Notes under the pieces: generated by a model | Told to the model about the DNA's origin: nothing | The model's input: the letters and a program-made list of their open reading frames with translations, nothing else | The model's database searches: none | Assembly: GCA_001724245.1 (NCBI GenBank) | Contig: MEDX01000011.1 | Coordinates: 1 to 64,000, forward strand | Direction of reading: 5' to 3' | DNA length: 64,000 nucleotides | Origin: Fonticula-like sp. SCN 57-25 | Taxonomy: Eukaryota > Nucleariida > Rotosphaerida | Program-made: the position numbers and the translations under genes | Part shown: piece after piece, positions 9,955 through 21,359 of the stretch | How positions within the stretch are numbered: position 1 is the first letter of the stretch | Layout: the number at the start of each line of letters is the position of its first letter

Positions 9955-12900
9955 TCACCGCCGCGTGACCCACTCGATGACGTGCATGAGCACCGGCATG
10001 GCGTGGTACGCCGCAATGTTTCTAAATGTCTTGGCGCTATACACTTTGTCAGCACACACAAACAAAATTCACTCAAAGCGTACAATGTGGCAAAGTCTGC
10101 TGGCGACGACTGCGCGTTGACGAACCGCCCCGAGCAGACGCAAAACTCTGCGAGGTTGTCTGGCTTGACCATCCTGCAGCGCACGCACTTTAGGTCCTGT
10201 AGCTGGTACTGCGCGACGCGCTTGCTAAACGACGCGACGAGCTGCTGCTCGATGGCGGCGCGGTCGTACTCGTTCTTGCAGAGCGGGCACAGCCAGCGCG
10301 CCGCGGGGGCCGCCGCCTGCGCCGCCGGGGCGCCGTCCGCGGGCGCCTCAATGACGAGGTGCTTGTCGCGGCACAGGTCGACATCGCGGCAGAAGCAGCA
10401 GTACGTGCAGATCACCTCGCTCAGGCGGTACGACAGGCACGGGTTCACAAACGCGGCAGCAGCGGCAAACTCGCCAACGCCAAGAAGCGTCAGCGCGTTC
10501 TTGCGGATCGTGTGCGCGGCAGAGGCGAGCTCGCGGTCAAGCTGGAGAACCTGCACGACCTGCTTTACAAGCTCAAGCGCGGGGCTGTCCATCGAGAGGT
10601 GCGAGCCGGGAAGCTGAGGGAACTCAAAGTTGGCGCCGGTACCGTTTTGGAGCTGAGGAAGGACGCTGAGAAGGCGAGGGCCAAAGCGTTGCTGCACAAA
10701 CTCGGCAAAGGCCGCCAAAGTGCCAGCCTGCAAAGCGTCAGGACAAGAAGAAAGAATATGAAAAGTGAACGTACGGCGGCAGCGGGGAGCTCGGCGTCAA
10801 TGTCCATGGCGTTCTCGTCGTCGCTCAAGTCGGCAGAGACGTTCTCCGAATGCCGGCCGACACCGCGCGCCTCTGCTCAGGCGAGAACATCAGTATCATG
10901 GCATGCAATGAGAAGGAATAACACGCACTGCGCATGTCGCGGACGTTGTTGAGCGTCTGCAGAATATAGTCGCCAACGAGCGCGACGAACGCGCGGCGCG
11001 ACGCCGGCGGCAGATAGTCCGCCATGTTCCAGTGCATCTCGACGCCTATATCTGATGTTAGCTGCCCTGTTTCAACTTTGCAATTCCCGCCACGCACGGT
11101 CGCTTCCCGCGAGGACGCCCGCGTAGTTTGCCTCGTCCATCCAGTGCAGCGTGTCCCAGTACGTCGTCGGCTCGAGCTCGAGCCAGCTAAACAGCGGCTT
11201 TGCCTTGATTGTCTTTGTCAAAAATGCGGCGTACGCCTGCGCGTGCGGCAGCGACGTCTTGCTCGTGCTGACCACGAGGCGGTTAAAGTTGCCGAGCACG
11301 ACCGTGGCGCCGAGTCGCTTGAACTCGCCGAGCAGCATGAGGAAGACCTTCTTCATCATGCCCTGCACGAGCGAGCGCAGCGCGGGGTCAAATAGAAGCG
11401 CCGTGCCGCTCGTCAGCCAGCGGTAAAAGTGCAGCATCAGCAGGTCGGCGTAAACGTTGCCCGCAGTGGCGGCCTCGTGCGACCTACGCGAGCTAAGGTT
11501 AGTGCACTGGCGGTGCAGAAAGGGGGCGCGTGCCATTGACAGACGAGCGCGCGAAGCAGCTTGAAGGCGCTGCCCTCGGCCTCCTGCGCGAGATGGCTCG
11601 ACTCGATGAGCGTGTTGTACGCGAGATGGAGCAAATCAAACTCGACCGTGAGCGAGCGGTAGCACCCGGTGACATTGATGTCCTTGAGCAGCGCCTGCCC
11701 ATCGTCCATCCTGCACAGCGTAAGCATCAAAATATATCAGCGTAATATAAGTGCGTACGTGTTCTCGTCGGCCTCCTTGCCGCCGAGGTCGGGCCGCTCC
11801 GAACCCGACACCCACAGCAGGCAGTTGTTCTGCTTGAGCTGGCGGGCGAGCAGCACGTCAATCACGAGCTGCGAGTGGTCGTCGACCATGTTGCAGAGCG
11901 GCAGGTTGGCATAGTGCGACAGGCCGAGCGTGTTGTGCAGTACAGCGTTCAGGTTGAACAGCTGGCCAACAAACCGCCGCGACGCAAAGCGCTCCCAGCC
12001 AAGAGCGGGGAACTGCGAATCCTGTTGGCATATCACGTGTGTCAGAGGCGGAAAATTAGAGCAAGAAAGCGGCGTACGGATGCGCTCGTCGCCAGGCGGA
12101 GCACGGGCACCTCGTCCCACAGCCGCAGCAGGCCGACCAGCGTCGCCGAGCATTGCGCACTCTGCAGCACAGGGTCAGCACAAACACTTTTACCCATCAT
12201 TTAGTACGCACCACAAGGACAGGGCCGCGGCGCTCGTTCTTGATCGCAAGGATGGTGCGCGCCGCCAGGCGGGCGGCCTCCTTGACCGTACCCACCGTAT
12301 GCAGCGTGACGTTCACGGCCTCGGGCAGGTTGACAATATCCGGCACGGCCTCCTCCTGACGCTCGAGGAACGCGGCGCGCGCCTCGGTGTAGTGGCGCGG
12401 CAGACCGCCCTGCTGATTCGCATTTGTTGGGCCGACAAAGATGGCGACGACACTGGCGGTGTCGGGGCAGCACACTGCGATGAGGTGGCGCGACTCTGAG
12501 CCGGCGTGGTAGAGGTACACGTGGCGCATCTGCGCGTCCGAGATAAACTGCCCAATGCCGCCGTGGCCGAGGGCCGGCGGCGTGCGCAGCGACACATCGG
12601 CGAGCGAAAAGTGGTCGCCCTCGCCGAGCGCCGAGCGCGCGCGCGACACTTGGCAAGAACCGCCCATGCCGACCAAAGCGCGGAACAGCAGCGGGACGTG
12701 CGTCTCGTACACGCCCTCGACCTCGGCGCTGTTGAAAAAGTCGGTCACTTCCTTGGCGCGCGAAATGAACTGCGTCTCGGGCATCGTGATCTCGTAGAGG
12801 TATTCGGGCTTTTGGTCGCGCGGCAGGGTGAACGACACGCGCTTGCTCGCAAGCTGGGGCGCCTCCTTGCGCGTGTTTACAAAGACAGTCCGCGGTACCG

Positions 12901-15900
12901 TCAGCTGGAGGCAGTGAACCGTCCGGCCAACGACAACATGCACGCGGAACTCGCCGGGAACGGCAGTCTACAGCTTCAAGTTAGCATCAAAAGAAGGCAA
13001 AAAACCACAGATTCGCACCTCTGCGAGCTGCAGGACTGTCCAGGGCGACTCGTACAGCGTCTTTGCCTGCTGGTGGAGGAAGCGCTCCATCCCCGCGCTG
13101 TCGAGCCCGCGCGGTACCTCGCCGAGGTCGCGTCTGCGCTTGATCTTTGCGCGGATCTGCCGCCACTTTGCCTTGCTAAACTGCATCCATGCCTCATAGT
13201 CCTCATGGATATCGGGCGGCGTGCCGGCCACGACGACCGCCTGCGCCTCCTCTTCTTCCACTGCGGCGGCGGGCGGCGGCGACACGTCAACGTCCATGGT
13301 GTCGCTGTCGATGGGCTCGACGCCGCTGTCGTCGGCCGCGTTGCCCTCCTCGGCGGGCACGAGTCTGCGCCGCTTGGTGACCTGCGGGCGCGGGTAGCGC
13401 GGGCGGGTGCCCGGCGACGCAAACATGTCCTCGACGTCGCCGCTCGCCGCCGTCCCCTGCGTCAGCGCGCCGCCCATCATCTCGGAGAGGCGCGCCTGCC
13501 GCGTCTTGTCCTCGCGCGAGTTGACGCGGCGCATCAGCCAGTCGGGGTGGCGCACGCGCGGAACGGGGTTGGACACCTTTTGCATCGCGGCGGGAATCGT
13601 GATGAGCTTTTGCACGGTCGAAGAGTAGCGCTCAATGTAGTACGACCAGTCGAGGATCGTGCGGATGTCAAAGTCCGACAGGCTCGGGTCCTTGAGCCTA
13701 ATAAAAAGTGGTGAGCGCTGATAGGCGGGGTGGCATAAAGAGAGCGCACCATTTGCGCAAAAAGTGCTTCTTGACGGCCTCCTCGGCAGAAAAGATAGCG
13801 ACGGGAATGGCGCGCTCCGTGACGGGCGTCCCCAGCGGTTTCTGCACATCAACACATCAGTACTTCAAATATAAACGTCAACGCCAAGCGCACCTCGCTG
13901 ATGATGAACTGGCAGGTCAGGCCCTTGTCCTTGACCATCTGGTCACCCAGGAACTCTGCCAGGCGGCGCGCAGTACTGATGGAAGTTGATTTTTGTCCGC
14001 CATACTCTTCCAGCGTGCGCGACATGCTGCGGTTCTCGCACAGAAGGTCAATCACCTCGTGGTCCTCCATGTCGATTGCTGCGAGGCCGTGTGTTAGCAA
14101 GCGACTACCAATGGCCTACCGCTGCGTACCTTTGCTGTAGAGCGTGTCGAGCCACTGGTCAGCAATGCCGCCGACGGCGCGGTAGCACTCTTCGAGGCTG
14201 GAGCCGTCCAAAAAGTGCTCGAAAATCTGCGACTGGAAAATCTTGATGAGCTTGAGCTCGCCGCGGCGCTTCACCTCAAAGCCCTTTAGCTCGGCCAGCG
14301 AGCCGTCGGGGTGGAACACGGCATAGCGCTTCTTGAGCAGCTTGTCCTCTTCCTTTGCCGCAGGAAGAATCATGGCGCGGTAGGGGCCGTCGACCTCAAA
14401 GAAAATAGAGTTTTCGCTCCGCTATAAAGGAGATATGGTCAGCAATGTGCGGAATAGAGGAAAAAAGTCATACCTGCTGGTACTCGAGCGTCGTCTTGTC
14501 CACGAGGTCCTGGTACTGGTGGTTGGTGAACTTGTCGTGCACAAGGTGGTTCAGCATCGCGCCGGGGAAAGAGAGTCCGAATCTGCCACTCATGCTTAGC
14601 ATCTTTTAATCTGTTGATCACGTGCGTACTTTCCGCCGTTGGCAGTTTTGAATGTGTAGTTTTCAGGGAAGCTGCCCGGAAGAATGCACCAAATACCGTC
14701 CGTGTCAAGCTCAAGCGGGCGACCTACGCGACAATATAAGCAAAACACACAAAATTATACATGCATACCGATACGCTCGACGAGCTGGCGAGCCATTGTA
14801 ATAATCGAGGCACCGGTGGCGCACACTGCACTCGAATTAGTATCCAAAATATTCTTACGCGACAGCGCACCAATTCCCGCCATCTCCATAGAGTACCAGC
14901 GCGCGCCGCGACGCATCACGTATCCGTAGAAAGAGTTGAGAATACACTTGTGGGCCAGCTGCAGCGAGTCGTAAAGAATAATCATCTTTTTGGCCTCTTC
15001 AATCTTGACCGGGTTGTTTTCCTTGACGGCGTCGTCAAAGTTTTTCTTCCACTGCTTGTGCAGATTCTTGTAGTCATAGCGGCTGCAGGCAGTTTAGCGA
15101 TCCAAAAAAGATATCAAAAGAGACGCACCGATCGCGGAAATCTCTCACTGTGTTGATATAGAACGGATTCTCGCGCTGGCAAATGACCGACTCGCGCTCC
15201 TGCACCTTTGTCTGCTTTGCCTTTCTGTACACCTTGCGCGAGTAGTCGCCCAGGCGCTTGTGCAGCAGCGTGGTCTGCTCGACGTGCGGCAGCTCATTAA
15301 ACCGCTTCGTCTGTCCAGGGAACTTGCCAGGGAAAGCTAAGAAAACACGTGTCAGTCAAGTTCTTATACTCTGAACCAGCAGAAAAGTACGCACATTCAG
15401 ACTCGAGCTGGTTGCGAATCATTGTAAACTCGCTCGTCGTGGCGGGAAAGAATTCGCCGCGCCACGACCACTTCATGCGGCGCTGGCACGTGGCCTCGGG
15501 CACGTTAAAGTCGCAAGCGGCGCACATGGTCTCGTCCACCATGGCGGGCGGCTGCATGCGGTTGGTCAAAATGATGTTGGGGTACATGGCGGCAACGTCC
15601 AAGTGGTAGATGAGCGGCTCCTGAAGGCGCGTCGGGTTGTCGCGCAGCTCAGTCAGCTTGGCGACAATATTCTCCTTGATCTACGCGCAATTGAGTCAGA
15701 GAAACAAACAAAAAAGGAGCCAAAAAGCGACAAACCTCGTCAAAGTTGACGTATGTGGACGCGTCCTGCTTTCCTTCGACCTCAATGGCAAACTTTAGAA
15801 TCTCGTCCGCGTGGTCAATCAGCTAGAAGGTGTGTCAGCAACGCGACCATGAACAGCCGCCGCGCACCTGCTGGAACGCCGAGGCGTCGAGGCGGAAGCG

Positions 15901-18006
15901 CGACATGAGGTCGCTGCGGAAGACGCCCGACTCGATGGCCTCCACGTGGCCTCCGACGTACGTCTCGGACTCGAGCAGGTGGCCCTCAAACATCTTTCCG
16001 GACGCGTCGACCTGCTTGTTGGGCATGATGACATTGACCTTGTACGCTTCGACCTGCAGCATGCGCGTCAGCAAAAGAGCAATTTAAAGTAAGTGCGTAC
16101 CATGAGGAGCGTCTCGCAGAGTGTGCCCGAGCCCTTGCGCAGCACGTCGTCCGGGTGGAGCGGAATGATATTGCAGAGCGAAAAGATGAACGGGTGCACG
16201 TACTTCATGTAGAGGTAGTAGGTGGCGACGGCGTCGGAAACCGAGTAGGACGCGAGCACCTGCGGGCAGCTCATCGCGAACCTGGTCACGCATTAATATT
16301 ATCCTGCAACATTCACGGTAGCGTACGGCGTCATGTTCTCGGGGTCGAGCTCGAGCGGGTTGTAGCCCAGCTTGGCCGTCGTGACGGCCTTGAGGCCGTG
16401 ACTGCCCGCCGGCAGGTAACTGTCACGCTTTACCCAGCGGAACGTGTCCATGTGCGACGCGTGGCGCGCCTGGTACTCGCCCGCGTCGTCCCTCTTAAAA
16501 CCGGTTTCCTATGCGCGCGCGTCAGCATCAAAGGGGCATTCAGACGGGTCGCACCTGGAAAAGGTCAAAGCCGTGCGCCTCGGCGCGCGCCTGCACGAAC
16601 GGCCAATCGAAAGAGTCGCCGTTGAATGTCGCAATGACCGACGGCTTCACCTCTTGGATGTGCGTAAAGAAGCGGCTGAGAAGCGCCTTTTCGTTCGCCT
16701 CGTTAAAGATGATGAACGGGCCCTGGTACTCGGGCTTGGGCGTGTACTCAAAGTTTTCAATGTCCTCGGAGACGACCTCGCGGTTCGTGATGAGGTAACC
16801 CTGCGCGTCAATCATGTACGAAATCATCATGATGGCGTCCGTGCGCGCGTCGGGGAACTTTAGCGGCTGCTTTGTACACTCGATGTCAAAAGCTGCCGAG
16901 GGTGAGCGGAGTGGAGAAGGCGGAAATGGGCGTACCGAGGACGACGGGTTCCGCACGCTGGACGAGGTCCTCGCGGCGCTCGGTGGTGATCTTGCCGGCC
17001 TTGGCGCGCACATTGTACCAATGACCGACACGCAGATCTACACAGGGATGAGAAAGAGAAAAAATGACAACATACGAACCCTTGTCGATGGTGACGCGCA
17101 GGTAGTACGGGATGTCATACTCGCGGATATCGATGATATAGTCCTGCACGTCGCGGTTGCGAGGGCGAGCAAAGCTGTCCCTAAGGCAACACGGTCAGTC
17201 GCGGTTAGGCAAGCAAAATACACAAAAACGCACTCTTCGTAGACGTTGGCTGCGTCCGCCTTGAGCTCCTGGTTGCGCCGGACCATCGGCATAATGAGCT
17301 TGCGGACGCGCATGAGGTCGCCCACATTGCGGAACACGAGCTGCAAGTACGTCCGCTGAAGGCCGACCAAGTGGTTCGGCTGGCCAAGATCGTCCTTTTG
17401 CACGCGGTTCACCTGCAGAATGAGCTGCTCAAATTTGCGGCGAAGGAACTGCTCGACCTCGGTCTCGGCACGGTCCTTGACACGGATGAAAAAGTACGGC
17501 TCGACGGCAATCGTCGCCTTGAAATGGCCGCCGTCCTGCTGGAGAAAGTAAAAGTCAACGGCAGAGCGTCCAGTTGGCCATTCGGAATCCCTCAAAAGAG
17601 TCTTTAGGTCGAATGTTAGTCAAGGGAGCCAGCAGGCAAGGATCACGCACAGGCTGCATCGTGAGGAGCCAACCGAGCCGATCGGGCCCGTCCTCGAAGC
17701 GCTCATACCCAAACTTGAGGTCGACTGCGTCATTCTTCTCCACCTCCTCGAAGCGAGCGGCCTGGTCAGCGTCCTCTACAAGGCTGCTCCCACCTTTCGC
17801 GTCAATCACTCGAGCACGCGTCAAACACGCGAATCGCACCCTTCATTGGCCCCCGAGCTGCCTCCCTCAAATGACCCCGACCGCGGTCCCTCATAGACCG
17901 CCGTAAAGCGCGTTCGGCTACCACCGGGTTTTGACGACCGACCCTGGCCGAACACGGCGGCGCCACCGCCGCCTCGCGAGCTTGTCCGTCGCCCGACGCC
18001 TTGCAT
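9955..18006 (-). CDS. POL2: DNA polymerase epsilon catalytic subunit
   Basis: Leading-strand replicative polymerase with proofreading. The protein is about 2,200 residues from roughly 26-28 short introns (for example 17785-17839, 17607-17652, 16279-16325, 14424-14474 and 12968-13020). In order it has a basic, Gly-rich N-terminus; a 3'-5' exonuclease with FDIEC (Exo I) and [12 protein letters not shown] (Exo II region); the polymerase motif [17 protein letters not shown] followed by [25 protein letters not shown] (motif B); and the epsilon-type motif C DTDGIW. The large inactive C-terminal half ends with two zinc modules ([13 protein letters not shown] ... WLCPLC, and CVRC ... CVC) and the final exon ending WVTRR. 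The ATG at 18006 is the first in frame. The start lies 105 bp from the divergent sulfhydryl oxidase gene. Confidence 0.96.
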
Positions 18007-18053
18007 CGTCAAAGGACCTTTCGCGCTCAAATCGATTCGCGCCAAAACTTTAG

Positions 18054-18059
18054 CCAATC
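18054..18059. promoter_or_regulatory. CCAAT box between POL2 and sulfhydryl oxidase
   Basis: CCAATC sits midway in the 104-bp spacer between the two divergent start codons (18006 and 18111). A CCAAT box works in both orientations through NF-Y/HAP, which would suit a bidirectional promoter. Function is inferred from position. Confidence 0.35.
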
Positions 18060-18110
18060 AGCGACATCCCGTTCTTGAGGGGCAGCGCATTGCGAGCGGA
18101 ACCCGCCAAC

Positions 18111-18633
18111 ATGCGTCCCACGAACGTTGCGCTGGCGCTGGTGTCCCTCGCCTGCGTGCTCTTCTTTGCAAGCGCGCTCTTTTCTGGGAGCAGCGACGCT
18201 TCGGCTTCGTTGCCGGCCAACGCCGTTGTGTACAATAGCCGTCTCGGCAACGCCACCGTTCGCGCGGAACTCGGGCGATCGACATGGACGCTACTCCACA
18301 CGATGGCTGCCCGGTACCCGGAGGATCCCCTAGAAGAGCAGCAGCAAGATGCGACCACATTTATCACACTTCTTTCGCGCCTCTACGCCTGTGGGCAGTG
18401 CGCAGAGGAGTTTCAAAAGATTCTCGCGGTGCATCCTCCCCGGGTACGCGATGGCTGACGTGACCATCGACGACTAACCTGATGCCTTGATGTCGCAGTT
18501 GCAATCTCAAGATGAGTTTATTCAATGGGCGTGCGAGGTACACAACATTGTTAACAAGCGGCTGGAGAAGCCGATCTTTGATTGCTCGACCGTACGAGAC
18601 CGGTGGACATGCGGCTGCGCCTCTGAAGTCTAG
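18111..18633 (+). CDS. Erv-type FAD-linked sulfhydryl oxidase
   Basis: Flavoenzyme that makes disulfides in client proteins using oxygen. Two exons: 18111-18443 and 18499-18633. The redox CxxC is CGQC (in LYACGQCAEEF). The FAD-binding segment is WACEVHNIVNKRLEKPIFDC. It ends with a second cysteine pair (WTCGC). Residues 5-25 form a hydrophobic signal anchor (VALALVSLACVLFFASALF), which suggests an ER or secretory-pathway Erv2-like enzyme rather than a mitochondrial Erv1. A mitochondrial intermembrane-space form cannot be excluded. About 155 residues, normal for the family. Confidence 0.9.
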
Positions 18634-18759
18634 AATAGCGGCGCTTGACAGCATATATGTACAGAGTGTAAAGCTTTCCATTTTTCCTTGGCATAAGGCG
18701 GTTATACATTGATCATTCGTAATACATATAATGATACATCTTGATGGAGATATAGAAGC

Positions 18760-19475
18760 CTAGCTATCGTCTTCCTCATCGTCTCCGAACAGGGCCCAAT
18801 TCACCATGCAGAATGATTTCAGCATGGAAAGGAATTCGTGAGACAGGTCGCCTGTCGTAGTCGCCGCGGTACCCGCGCTGCTGCTCTGAGGATTAACCGA
18901 CACCGGGTGGTTCCAAGAGATCACCAGATCGGTCTGCACGTGAGGGAGACGCACGACCGCCAGCATAATCTGCACTCTATTCTTGACGCCCTCATTGAAC
19001 TTTGCCACGTTTTGGTACCCGCGCAAAAGTTGGCAGGTCGCCCCCTGGGCATTCCTGTCAAAGGGGTTAGTCGACAGCACGGATGCGCCGAAGGCGTACA
19101 GGAACGATGGGGGAAGGGCGCCCGCCTGGTCCACCTCGATCACCGAGTCCTGTGGCGCAACATCGTTGGACTCTGCAATGGCTCCAAAATGGAATCTAGT
19201 TCGTCATATTAGCCGTGCTACCGCAAGGGCGGCACAAACCGCTGACGTACGATGCGGACGCTTCGTCGCCTACCTCGGCCATCTCTAGAAACTCAATCAT
19301 GATGCTGTCATCGTCAACCTTGTTGGCAAACACCTCCTGGTTGTCAGGAACCTCTCGAAATTGACTACTGGTGTTTAGCACAAAGTATAGACATATATAA
19401 GTCATACCTGATGTCGACGAAACCGGTCGGGATTGCGATCTCGCACGCCCCGCCAAATAACTGCCGGGTCTCCAT
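18760..19475 (-). CDS. MOG1: MOG1/RANGRF Ran-binding protein
   Basis: Mog1 binds Ran, promotes nucleotide release and supports nuclear transport. Three exons: 19475-19408, 19365-19251 and 19195-18760. Signatures: METRQLFGGACEIAIPTGF at the start, REVPDNQEVFA, DDSIMIEFLEM, SASFHFGAIAE, and VRLPHVQTDLVISWNHPV near the end. The C-terminus is acidic (GDDEEDDS). The first donor is GTATGA, one of the few departures from GTRCG in this window. Another nuclear-transport gene, importin-beta, is 6 kb away, but this is probably chance. Confidence 0.9.
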
Positions 19476-19788
19476 GCTGTGATGCCTCTGGTGACTGCAA
19501 ACTGCAAACCAACTATTGGAGGGCTGTCATCCCACAAGCGCACCGAAAACCTGTCAAAAATACCCAACACCAATCAAAAGGCAATTTTGACATTGGTTCG
19601 GTCGTTTAGTGTCTGCACATCCCGCTGACTGATGTCTGCCAGTCGATGTCTGCCAGTCTGCAAACGAGAATTGGAAGTATGGAGAAAAGGCGCAGTATAA
19701 AAGTCCCCTGCAAAGGCGGCCGAAAGGTCACTCGCAATCTGCACTAGCTCCTACTCTACTCGGATCAAGCAAGAAGACATCGTCTGCT
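19476..19788. promoter_or_regulatory. Promoter spacer with TATA-like box
   Basis: This 313-bp spacer separates MOG1 from the small zinc-binding gene. It holds a TATAAAAG sequence at 19696-19703, 86 bp before the ATG at 19789, and a perfect 14-bp tandem duplication at 19631-19658. No coding signal is visible. Confidence 0.4.
19631..19658. repeat. 14-bp perfect tandem duplication
   Basis: The unit GATGTCTGCCAGTC occurs twice without spacer (19631-19644 and 19645-19658), upstream of the TATA-like box. It could be a duplicated factor site or simple slippage. Confidence 0.8.
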
Positions 19789-20097
19789 ATGCGGTGCTGC
19801 CTCGACTATCCTGAATGTGACCACGAAGACGAGAGAAGGAAGAAGAAGTATAACGATGAAGTCGCTGCCAGGATCGCGGAAAGGAGGCGCAGGAACCCCA
19901 ACTACGACGAGGAGCTGATGGCCTACTACGTCCCGGGCGCTCGTGTGTTCCACTATTTGCCCGGCACCTGCAACACCAGGAACACCAGGCCCATCAGCTT
20001 GGCGGAAATCAAGCGGCGCAATCTGCACCCCTGCTCAAACTGCAGGCTCCCGCACGGAGACTGGTACGACATTTACGAAGCCCGGGAAGTCTTTTAA
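19789..20097 (+). CDS. Small Ada-like metal-binding protein
   Basis: Intronless gene for 102 residues. The N-terminal half is rich in charged residues and carries an early Cys cluster (MRCCLDYPECDH). The C-terminal half has the pattern FHYLPGTCNTRN, then ISLAEIKRRNLHPCSNC. It resembles the zinc-binding module of bacterial Ada and of many small Ada-like proteins (His/Cys, then Cys-x2-Cys after a helix). The likely ligands are the His, the Cys in GTCN and the two Cys of PCSNC. No enzymatic domain is attached. Role unknown; DNA binding or repair signalling is only a guess. It has its own TATA-like promoter and differs from its neighbours in lacking introns. Confidence 0.6.
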   Translation: MRCCLDYPECDHEDERRKKKYNDEVAARIAERRRRNPNYDEELMAYYVPGARVFHYLPGTCNTRNTRPISLAEIKRRNLHPCSNCRLPHGDWYDIYEAREVF

Positions 20098-20297
20098 GTG
20101 TTGCATTCATGGCTGCCCTTTCGTTGCGATTGTATCACCTGTGACAATGTACACGCTTTCAAATGAATACGGGCATTCAAACGTCAATTATATTATATTG
20201 ATATTGTTTGGGATTGATACACGCAAACATGATATATATATGTATATGGGAATAATGAGAGCCAAAATTGGCGATAAACGCAGTTGCAAAAACACGT

Positions 20298-21056
20298 TCA
20301 CTCCATCTTGTCGGGAACCGCCGTAGCCGCCACCTTCTTGGCCTTGCCCATCGCAAACAGCTTGCCCAGAATAAGCCTGCTCCAGTTCAAGTTGAGAGCG
20401 CGCGTAACCGTCACGCAAGCAAACATGAAGCAAAACGCTGACGCCTCCACAGTGCCTGGCATCAGCGCAAGGCCTTCCCTGGCGTGGTACGCCAGCGTGA
20501 GGTAAATGGCGCTGCCGCACACCATGCGGCTGAAGAGGAACGTGAGGGCAAACGTCACGCTGAACCAGTGATACGCGACCGGGCGATTACGGGCAAAGTA
20601 TTTTAGGTTCAAGAAGGGCGTCGAAAGCTCCTCGATCAGGAAGAAGAACATGTAGGGAACGGCAACGTTCAGATAGGTGCCGCCAACCATGGACGACGCA
20701 ACGGTAAAGTGGTGCACGAACGACTGCCAGTCGGCGGTCTCGGGGTACGCAATCATGACAATAAAGTCGTACATAAAGTAGCCAAAGCTGTAGAGGATCA
20801 GGTACGGCATGAGCTCGTCGCCGGTGCCGATGACGCCGAGGAACATGCGCGTCGGATTCCAAAAGTCTGGAGAGTACACGCAATTCCACGCGAGCACGGC
20901 GACTACGCAGTTAATCGCATGGATCGTAGACGCAAAGAGCGACCGCTCGCGAGGCGATCCCGGGAACAACCGAAAGAGCACAAAGTGTGCAAACGAAGAG
21001 GCCGCGACGTAGGCGGCCCACCACTCAAAGCTACGAGTCGAATTCAACGGCTCCAT
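20298..21056 (-). CDS. TLC-domain membrane protein
   Basis: Single-exon gene, 252 residues, with about six or seven hydrophobic helices and a TLC (TRAM/LAG1/CLN8) pattern. The core region is YSFGYFMYDFIVMI, then a conserved HH pair in SFVHHFTVAS, then FFFLIEELSTPFLNLKYF. The HH-then-E/S-T-P-F-L-N spacing is typical of TLCD/TMEM136-like members rather than ceramide synthases, which have a longer Lag1p motif and a homeobox-like domain. Substrate unknown; the family acts on lipids or plasmalogens in the ER/Golgi. A GTCACGTGAT E-box lies about 145 bp upstream. The basic C-terminus has no clear KKxx signal. Confidence 0.8.
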   Translation of the reverse strand: MEPLNSTRSFEWWAAYVAASSFAHFVLFRLFPGSPRERSLFASTIHAINCVVAVLAWNCVYSPDFWNPTRMFLGVIGTGDELMPYLILYSFGYFMYDFIVMIAYPETADWQSFVHHFTVASSMVGGTYLNVAVPYMFFFLIEELSTPFLNLKYFARNRPVAYHWFSVTFALTFLFSRMVCGSAIYLTLAYHAREGLALMPGTVEASAFCFMFACVTVTRALNLNWSRLILGKLFAMGKAKKVAATAVPDKME

Positions 21057-21359
21057 CGTCGAATTTGAATCTACCGTTTTCTATTGTGTAGAGAGTGGCT
21101 TGCTTGCTGAAAAGGCTTCTGCGACAGGTGCGCGTGGCTAGACAGACACCAACGACGACGTTGCGAGACTGCTTGCGTCCCTTGACCCCACAGTCGTGGT
21201 CACGTGATGTAAACACTACAAAAGGAAAGCATTGCACCTGATATTGCCTTTTATGGGAATGGTCTCACACTGGTATGGTAAATGATGACTGTGCGTTACA
21301 TGCCGAAGTGACTACAAAATAATGACAAAATATAAAACGATAAGTAAACTGCACTTGCT
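21057..21359. other. Spacer between TLC gene start and bHLH gene end
   Basis: About 303 bp without coding signal. It must hold the TLC promoter (E-box at 21199-21208) and the 3' end of the bHLH gene, which is on the same strand. Confidence 0.5.
21199..21208. promoter_or_regulatory. GTCACGTGAT E-box / CLEAR-like site
   Basis: GTCACGTGAT matches the M-box/CLEAR-type site recognised by MITF/TFE and USF factors. It sits 143 bp upstream of the TLC gene's ATG and 150 bp past the end of a gene for exactly this class of factor. Direct control is an inference. Confidence 0.45.

Noticed and set aside
12506-13714. 402-codon plus-strand open frame
   Set aside because: It runs antisense to polymerase epsilon exons. 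G/C-rich third positions create long open frames on the opposite strand. It has no family motifs and ignores the splice sites.
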